From positions 1-64,000 of the forward strand of contig UYNY03000031.1 of NCBI GenBank assembly GCA_900620265.3: a DNA stretch of 64,000 nt. Reading direction: 5' to 3'. The notes beneath the pieces are model-generated. The model saw only the letters and a program-made list of their open reading frames with translations, ran no database searches and was not told the origin of the DNA. The stretch is from Nitrosopumilaceae archaeon. Lineage in GTDB: Archaea > Thermoproteota > Nitrososphaeria > Nitrososphaerales > Nitrosopumilaceae. Below, piece after piece: positions 57,765 through 64,000 of this stretch. A program made the translations under genes and the position numbers. The first letter of the stretch is position 1. Each line of letters starts with the position of its first letter.

Positions 57765-60700
57765 TACTCGTACGACTCTAGGTACTCGAGGGCCAGCTGC
57801 TCTGAGATGCGGAGCTTTTCGAGCACCACCGGGTCCTTTAGCTTTTCGACCCTGACGGGCGCGTCAATGCTGAACGACTCGCCGACCTCGCTCCGTATCG
57901 ACTCTGCGTCAAAGACGAGGGCCGCCTTCCTCCGCTCCTCCTCCACCAGGTCGGCAAAGCTGCCGTGGCTGCGGGTCATCACCGAGACGTGCGGGTCCGC
58001 CAGCCTCTCAAAGCCGGCCTGGGTCAGCTGGAACCACGACCCGTACGAGTTGCGCAGCCACGCGAACCCGTCCTGGTCGGTCCATACGTCGTACCTGCGG
58101 TCGTCCTGGACGAGGTGGTACGTCTCGACGGGGTGCTGGTTGCCCCGCTTGATTGTAAAGGTGGCAGTCTTTGCAGGCAGGGTCGGCTCGCCGGTGAACT
58201 CTACGCCGTCGTTGACATAGGTGGTCGTCTCGCGCCGCTCCACGTCCATGGCCGATATCGCCATCACGTCGGACTTTAGCGGGGCCGTCACCGCGAACGA
58301 GATGGTAAACTCGTGGCAGGTGATCTCCTGCTCTGCGTTGCACTTTTTCTTCTCGACGGTGGCAGAGGTCACGTCCACGTCGACCAGCTCGTCAGGCTGC
58401 TCGTGCCGGACGGCCACGATCTCGTACTCGGCCTCGAGGTCATAGTTCGGTATGACGTCCACGTAGATGTGGGCCTCGGCGTCGGTGAACCTGGAGAGGT
58501 CCGGCACGCCGAGCGAGAGGGTCATCGTCTCCAGGTGGACGGGGGCGTACGCCTTCATGGTGACCGTGTTCACCTGGCCTATCTCGGAGGACTGCCTCGC
58601 AAAGTCGACGTGGAAGTTGTCAGTCACATCGAACGTCCTCCCGTTGAACGAGAACCCCTGGGTGACCCGCAGCTCGTTGCTGTCCCACGTCCTGCCGAAC
58701 GTGGGGTTGAGCTTCCAGTCCTCCTCGGAGCTCCGCTTTATGATCAGTATGTCCAGCGAGACGCGGGAGGCCAGCTGCGGGTCGGCGTTGTCCTCGCAGT
58801 CGTACAGGGCCACGTACCTGCCGGCGGGGGCCTTTCTGATGAACTCGGCGACGGTCAGGCCGTTCTCAAGGTCGATGTCGGCCCTCTCTGGGATCCCGTA
58901 CCGGATCGTGTTGGTCAGCACCTTTAGGACGGCCCCGGCCTCGTTGGCATCGACCCTGTTGCTGACTGCCACGTCTATCCTGCCGTCCCCGAGCCTCGCC
59001 TCTGGTATCTTTAGCGGGGTCTCGTCGATGAACGCGGCCGCCGTTATCAGCGGGATGAGCGGGTCGCCGTCCTGCGAGGTGCACTTTATCTGCGTCTCGT
59101 CGAACTTTGCGCCCGGAGCCTGGGTGATCCTCATGGACCCGAAGAAGGGCTCGTCCTTGAAGGTGAACGTGGGCCGCTCGCGGGCCCGCTGCTCCTCCGG
59201 GGCCTCCTCGACCACGGTGACCAGCCTCGTGACCGGCGCGGCGGATCCCGCCCCGTCGATCGAGCAGGTATACTCTACCATGTACTCGCCCAGCTCGCTC
59301 GTCTGCACGCGGTCGCCGCCGACGGTCGCGTTGGTCGCCATCGGGTTCTGGAACGTGCCGCGCGGGTCGAGGCAGACTGCGCCCGGCTCAAGATACAGCT
59401 CGCCCTGCTCCAGCGTGACCTCGTCGACGCCGGATATGGTCAGGTTGTCGGCCCGCACGTACTGGTGCAGGATGATCGAGGGGGCGTTCCTGGTGCTCAC
59501 CACGGACGTCCAGTTCATCACGCGGTTGTCAAAGTTGTCGCGGCAGCTGAACGTGGCGTTCATCTCGCCCACGTACTCTGGGCGCGGCTGGTCTATGACG
59601 CCAAGATAGCTGTGGAAGTAGGTCCTGACGAACGACTTTGCCGGGAGGCGCTCGTAGGGGGGCTCCGGCGGCTCCAGCGGCGACGGCAGGCCCGCCGGGA
59701 ACACGCCGTATCCTGGCGGGTCGTACGACGCCGGGTTGGCAAGCGGTATGTCGGTCGTCGACGTCCTCGGATCCGGCAGGTTGTCCGTGCAGGTGGCGCC
59801 GATGTCCATGAACTCCGCGCTCGGATCCAGCAGGTACAGGGGCCACGACGGGACGCCGCCGGTGTCAAGGTCCACGAGTATCTTGGGCGGGACCTCGTCC
59901 CGGACGACCTGGAGATCGCCGGTGGTGGAGTTGTCATACCCGTACCTGTCCACGCACTCGTAACTGACTTCGTTACTGCCAAGCTTCGTCTTGTCTATGC
60001 CCGCGTTCGAGACGGGTTCTGCCGTCGTCTCAAAGTTGCCCTGCAGCAGGTCGCGGCAGATACCAATTGGCAGCACGACCGTCTGGTTCTGTATGGTGAA
60101 CGAGGGATCCACGATATCGATCTTTGGTGGGGACCGGTCGCGCACCTTTATCACCCACGTCTCAGTCCTCGTGTTGGGGGGCGTCTCGCTGTCAGAACAC
60201 GTCATCTGGAACCCCCAGTCACCCGGTAACGGGCGGTCAAAGTCGATGGTGCCGCCAAGCGTGTGGCCCCCGACAATCATGCCGTTCTTGCCGTCAATGT
60301 CGGTCGCCAGATTTCCAAGCGGCACGATTGCCGCGGGATCCATTGCGCCCATCTGCCCGGCCTGGTCCATACACCCGTAGGAGGGCCTCGTCCCCGTGTC
60401 AAAGACGGTGATGGGCTCGGCCGCCTCCGCCTCTGTGTTGTTGGCAAAGTTGGGCACTATCTCGGGGGCGGTCCTGTCCTTTACGTCTACCCATCGGGTC
60501 ACCTCTACTGCGTCGTTGCCGTCGCTGTCGGTGCAGGTATAGTTGTGCCTCTGCATGCCGAGCGTGTACAGGTCGACCCCCGCCTCGAACCCGGCGTCCT
60601 TTGTGGGATCGGTGAGATCCGTGCATGTTGCCCCGGGGTCAAGGTCCCCGTACGGCAGCACGTCGTCGGCGGCCACGTCCGACGGGCGCGGGACGTGGTC

Positions 60701-63700
60701 CACCTCGTGCGGGTTCTTGCCCGGCTCCTTGAGCGTGATGACGGGCGGCACCAGGTGGGCGGCCGGCCCCTGCGCCGCATAGCACTCGGGGGCGCTGGTG
60801 GGGAGGGATCCCATGACCTCCCGCGTCCTGTTCATGTCGGGCGGCTCGACGTAGATTGGGCGCCCGTTCGGGGTCAGTATGGTGGGGCCCTTGAACGAGT
60901 CAAAGCTGGCAAGGTGGCCCAGCAGTATGTCGTTGATGCTGATGAACCTTGCCGACTTTTGCTGCTGCGCCACCGTGACGTCCGCCTTTGATATCACCGC
61001 CCTGAGGGTGAGCGGGGTCTCGTCGTTCTCCTGGATGAGGTCCATCGCGATGGTGGGGACTGTAAACGAGGTGGTACTGCCGCTTATCTGGAAGTCAAAG
61101 ATCTCTATGTGGTCAATGCTGCTCTGCACCTGGTAGTACGCTATGGACTGGTTGTCGGGGATCCCCGTGTGGTCGAGGGTGACTGACATGGACCTGTCGC
61201 CGTTGATGGAGGTGTCGAATATGACCGCGTTCTCCATGGCCACGTCAGAGCACGCGGTGGTCACATCCTGCGGGTCCGTAAAGTACCCGGGGATCATCGG
61301 CAGCGCGAGTATCTCGACGGACATACTCACCCTCTGTGCGGCGCCGTTAATGCTGTTGACGCTGTTGTCGTCGCACTCAAAGTCGCGCGTGTACGTGCCC
61401 GGCGTCGATGTGTCAAGAGGCGGCATGCTGTCGGTGACGACCGGGTCGAACTGGCTGCCTCGGTCGCGGACATCGTCGGTGCATTTTACCGTCGGCCACT
61501 CGAAGTTGATGTTCTGGTTGCTCCTGAACTCGGTCGGGCCCGCGTACACCAGCGTCGGGGGTACCTGATCCAGTATGTGGTACGCATCCACATACCGGAT
61601 GGGGTGGTTTCCGCCAGTCTGCACGTTTGTAGTGGTGGTCGTTCCGTCGGCCCGTATCAGTATCGGTATGGGACGGGACAGCAGAACCGAATCATAGTTG
61701 AACGAGCTGAACGTCTTGTACTCTTCCACGCCGATCGCAGGATGCTCTATTCTCGTCCTGGCAACATCTCGCTCTTGGGAGTGTGTGGCCAATGCGACCC
61801 TGAACGAGGTCTCCGCAGGGTCATCTGCGATGACCTTCAGTATCTCCTCCGGAACGGTGGCGGAGGCTGTTATTTTGAAATTAGCAGCCGTACGTGCATT
61901 AGTTTCAGTGGAAGTATAGTTATAGATTGCAAGCCACTTGTTGCCTCCTACAAGCCCGATCTCTATATAGGCTATCGCCAGGCCCCTGCCGTTGTTCTGG
62001 GAGGGATCCTTTTCAATCGAGACGGTCAGGCCGTCGCTTCCGTATGATAGCTCATTTAGCACTTCCGTATCCCTTGATCCACTAGTCGTTCCGGTAGATC
62101 TGTCAGGAGTCCTCGGGTAGAGCGGCCTGTCGGGCAGCACGATCACCGTCCTCATCTCGGATGTGGACTTTGACCTTGTGGGATCGGTGCACGTTATAGT
62201 GACCGTCTTTGTCCCGTGGCTGTCTATCGTGTCCACATCGCCTGCCACGATGTTCGACCTGTCGATCGGGTTGTCATCCCGGTCGAGGCACGTCCCCAGC
62301 GGGTCGGTATACGGGACGCTGTCGTTCCTGATCACGGTGATCGGGTTCGGGCCCGTAAGCGTCAGCTTTGGCGAGTCCGCGTCGGGCACCGACCCCATCC
62401 TGCTCGCCGTGCTGCCGGCCCCGGTGTTCATGGCAAGGTCCGTGCACGTGTACGTGAACGTGTAATCACCCCCCGAGTTCTTGTCAAACGCGGGCGTGGA
62501 CGTGATGGTGAGCGTCTCGGCGTTGGTCAGGTTGCCGTCCACGTTGTCCCGGCAGACGACCCCCGGCTCTACAAGGTCCTCACCGGACGGGAACGTAATG
62601 CCGGATGTCGGCCCGGTCAGAAATATATCCGGGGCCTCTGTATCCGTGACAGGCACCACGTCGACTATCCTCTTGTCCCACGCCGCCTGCCCGACGCCGT
62701 CCTGGCAGGTATAGTCAATCACGTACCTGCCCACGGTCGTAATGTCCACCTTGCCCGATGCCACGGGATCGATGTGCACTGACACCGAGTCCGTGCAGGC
62801 GGCGCCCGGGTCGTGCCACCTCTGACCGCCGTTCCCCTCTGGTATCTCCAGGTACCGCCCGCCGATCACCTGGAGGAACGGCGGGTGCGTGTCGGCGTTG
62901 CTGAACATGGCATTGTTTGAGGTGGGGGTTAGGGTCAGCGTATTGGTATTTCCGGCCGCGTCGGTGCACCGGAGTACTATGGTTACCGTCGTAGTGTGCG
63001 CGGCACGGTGATCCGGCAGCACCGTCGTGACCCCGCCGGAGGTCGACGAGATCACATCAGATGGAAACCCGTCCCCGTTGACATCGTCGCTGCACGTTAT
63101 GTCAAGGCCCGCATAATGGACGCCCTGCCCTCGGATCGTCGAGGGCCCCGTCGCCATATCGAACGTCGGCCGGGTCGTGTCCTCTGCCGGCGAGTCCTCC
63201 ACCACCACCTTCCTGTGCACCTCCGTGGAATCAAAGCCGGCGCACCAGAACCGGGTTGTGTGCTCCTTTGCAACGTCTGCCACGGCCGTCCCGTTGTTCA
63301 GGACGTCCAGGAACCCGCCGTCCGGATCCACGCATATGGCACCGGCGTCGCGGTAGGTGGTCCCCGTTGCCACGACCACGCGCGGGAACCCGACAAGCTC
63401 TATCGTGGGATCCTCGGGGTCTATGACCCCCCCGCTCCGCACAAGCGCGTCGGCCGCCTGGCCGCTTATGGTGCACGCATAACTGACCGTGCCGGCTCCG
63501 ACGGCGTTGATGTTAAAGTTGGTCCGATCCCTTGTCACCGTCCCGACGGCGCCATCGCCGTTGAGGCAGACCACGTCCCTTGGGTCAAAGTCAGGCAGCC
63601 CCGCGCCCTTTGGATTTACCAGCAAGTCGGTCGTGTTGAGTATCAGCACCGGCTTTGCGCCGCCGACCTTTATCGAGCGCGTCGCCTCCTCCGTGTGCGT

Positions 63701-63997
63701 CCCGTCGTTGCAGACGTACGTGACGGTGAACGTGCCAGGTATGCTCCCGTCGATGCTGTCCACCGTCTTAAAGACGGGGTGCGTTATCGTGCTGGTGGTG
63801 AACCCGGGCGGGTAGACATACCCGCCGCTGGTAACGCACTTTGCCCCCGGATCCGTCCAGGGACCGCTGCCAGAGTACGCAGTATCCTCGGGTGTTACTG
63901 TTAGCGTATGGGTCGCGTACGCCTCTCCCATGCCGGCCACGGCAAGGGCCGCCGCCAGCAGGAGCGCCATCCTGCCTACCAACGGGGCACCGTCCAC
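57764..63997 (-). CDS. Giant secreted multi-Ig-like surface protein, 5' end near window edge
   Basis: About 2077 residues open leftward to TAA 57766. A signal peptide (MALLLAAALAVAGMGEAYA, ATG 63970) precedes about 12-13 HYR/DUF5011-like Ig modules, each with a first Cys in (D)PGAxCxD and a second in xYTCxD (for example YTDPLGTCLDRDDNPIDRSN and VTITCTDPTRSKS). Three other regions (about residues 650-800, 930-1090, 1690-2077) are non-repeating beta-rich domains. I see no C-terminal membrane helix or LPXTG-like sorting signal. Likely an adhesin or S-layer-associated protein. The start codon is uncertain: GTG 63997 is in frame and more may lie outside. Confidence 0.8.
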   Translation of the reverse strand: MDGAPLVGRMALLLAAALAVAGMGEAYATHTLTVTPEDTAYSGSGPWTDPGAKCVTSGGYVYPPGFTTSTITHPVFKTVDSIDGSIPGTFTVTYVCNDGTHTEEATRSIKVGGAKPVLILNTTDLLVNPKGAGLPDFDPRDVVCLNGDGAVGTVTRDRTNFNINAVGAGTVSYACTISGQAADALVRSGGVIDPEDPTIELVGFPRVVVATGTTYRDAGAICVDPDGGFLDVLNNGTAVADVAKEHTTRFWCAGFDSTEVHRKVVVEDSPAEDTTRPTFDMATGPSTIRGQGVHYAGLDITCSDDVNGDGFPSDVISSTSGGVTTVLPDHRAAHTTTVTIVLRCTDAAGNTNTLTLTPTSNNAMFSNADTHPPFLQVIGGRYLEIPEGNGGQRWHDPGAACTDSVSVHIDPVASGKVDITTVGRYVIDYTCQDGVGQAAWDKRIVDVVPVTDTEAPDIFLTGPTSGITFPSGEDLVEPGVVCRDNVDGNLTNAETLTITSTPAFDKNSGGDYTFTYTCTDLAMNTGAGSTASRMGSVPDADSPKLTLTGPNPITVIRNDSVPYTDPLGTCLDRDDNPIDRSNIVAGDVDTIDSHGTKTVTITCTDPTRSKSTSEMRTVIVLPDRPLYPRTPDRSTGTTSGSRDTEVLNELSYGSDGLTVSIEKDPSQNNGRGLAIAYIEIGLVGGNKWLAIYNYTSTETNARTAANFKITASATVPEEILKVIADDPAETSFRVALATHSQERDVARTRIEHPAIGVEEYKTFSSFNYDSVLLSRPIPILIRADGTTTTTNVQTGGNHPIRYVDAYHILDQVPPTLVYAGPTEFRSNQNINFEWPTVKCTDDVRDRGSQFDPVVTDSMPPLDTSTPGTYTRDFECDDNSVNSINGAAQRVSMSVEILALPMIPGYFTDPQDVTTACSDVAMENAVIFDTSINGDRSMSVTLDHTGIPDNQSIAYYQVQSSIDHIEIFDFQISGSTTSFTVPTIAMDLIQENDETPLTLRAVISKADVTVAQQQKSARFISINDILLGHLASFDSFKGPTILTPNGRPIYVEPPDMNRTREVMGSLPTSAPECYAAQGPAAHLVPPVITLKEPGKNPHEVDHVPRPSDVAADDVLPYGDLDPGATCTDLTDPTKDAGFEAGVDLYTLGMQRHNYTCTDSDGNDAVEVTRWVDVKDRTAPEIVPNFANNTEAEAAEPITVFDTGTRPSYGCMDQAGQMGAMDPAAIVPLGNLATDIDGKNGMIVGGHTLGGTIDFDRPLPGDWGFQMTCSDSETPPNTRTETWVIKVRDRSPPKIDIVDPSFTIQNQTVVLPIGICRDLLQGNFETTAEPVSNAGIDKTKLGSNEVSYECVDRYGYDNSTTGDLQVVRDEVPPKILVDLDTGGVPSWPLYLLDPSAEFMDIGATCTDNLPDPRTSTTDIPLANPASYDPPGYGVFPAGLPSPLEPPEPPYERLPAKSFVRTYFHSYLGVIDQPRPEYVGEMNATFSCRDNFDNRVMNWTSVVSTRNAPSIILHQYVRADNLTISGVDEVTLEQGELYLEPGAVCLDPRGTFQNPMATNATVGGDRVQTSELGEYMVEYTCSIDGAGSAAPVTRLVTVVEEAPEEQRARERPTFTFKDEPFFGSMRITQAPGAKFDETQIKCTSQDGDPLIPLITAAAFIDETPLKIPEARLGDGRIDVAVSNRVDANEAGAVLKVLTNTIRYGIPERADIDLENGLTVAEFIRKAPAGRYVALYDCEDNADPQLASRVSLDILIIKRSSEEDWKLNPTFGRTWDSNELRVTQGFSFNGRTFDVTDNFHVDFARQSSEIGQVNTVTMKAYAPVHLETMTLSLGVPDLSRFTDAEAHIYVDVIPNYDLEAEYEIVAVRHEQPDELVDVDVTSATVEKKKCNAEQEITCHEFTISFAVTAPLKSDVMAISAMDVERRETTTYVNDGVEFTGEPTLPAKTATFTIKRGNQHPVETYHLVQDDRRYDVWTDQDGFAWLRNSYGSWFQLTQAGFERLADPHVSVMTRSHGSFADLVEEERRKAALVFDAESIRSEVGESFSIDAPVRVEKLKDPVVLEKLRISEQLALEYLESYE

Positions 63998-64000
63998 AGA

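Noticed and set aside
1-64000. CRISPR arrays, insertion sequences, prophage or rRNA
   Set aside because: I saw no regular repeat-spacer pattern, transposase, integrase or rRNA signature by eye, and the gene order looks like ordinary chromosome.

Overview
The window looks like a GC-rich (roughly two-thirds G+C by eye) thaumarchaeal (Nitrososphaerota) chromosome. Archaeal signs are aRF1, PurP, RNA polymerase subunit K, ribosomal proteins S25e and S26e, deoxyhypusine synthase, archaeal-type ThrRS, a non-discriminating AspRS beside gatCAB, a Hef-type helicase, and TATA-like box A elements about 27 bp upstream of start codons. Gene content plus high GC make Cenarchaeum symbiosum or a close relative my best guess; this is inference, not a database match. 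Most transcription units appear leaderless, and the box A spacing repeatedly selects GTG or TTG starts over the longest open frame.

Layout: 1-8.1 kb has a truncated nucleotidyltransferase, divergent purK/purE, ilvA, a class III cyclase beside small zinc-ribbon genes, a VOC protein, two stand-alone Lrp-type RAM domains and tRNA-Phe. 8.1-18.8 kb has a cobalamin adenosyltransferase, an HD hydrolase operon, a TIGR00300 protein, an aminotransferase, an AMP-forming acyl-CoA synthetase and aspS-gatC-gatA-gatB. 18.8-24.6 kb has purP, a phnD-phnC-phnE phosphonate transporter, two paralogous winged-helix regulators with matching palindromes, and cbtB-cbtA. 24.6-33.7 kb has a DsbA-like protein, aRF1, ilvD, an XPD/DinG-like helicase and several small unknown genes. 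33.7-42 kb is trpEGDCBA, then pyrG and an NAD kinase fused to a winged helix. 42-53.2 kb has rps26e, a CDP-alcohol phosphatidyltransferase, thrS-speB, a YHS protein, an amidotransferase-less asparagine synthetase, rpoK, rps25e, dys, an aldo-keto reductase and a UbiA prenyltransferase. 53.2-64 kb has a sparse stretch with a 57-aa gene, a Hef-like helicase, a cluster of three Panacea-like genes (one broken by an in-frame TAG), a parvulin, and a surface protein of about 2070 residues built of cysteine-paired Ig-like modules.

The genes form coherent modules: purine synthesis (purE, purK, purP), branched-chain and tryptophan synthesis (ilvA, ilvD, trp), indirect Asn/Gln-tRNA formation (aspS, gatCAB), cobalt/cobalamin supply (cbtAB, adenosyltransferase), and extracytoplasmic protein folding (parvulin, DsbA-like protein, giant Cys-rich surface protein). 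The most unusual parts are the Panacea cluster, the coupled giant protein/parvulin pair, the divergent promoters that share one TATA element, and the phosphonate-transport/regulator block.
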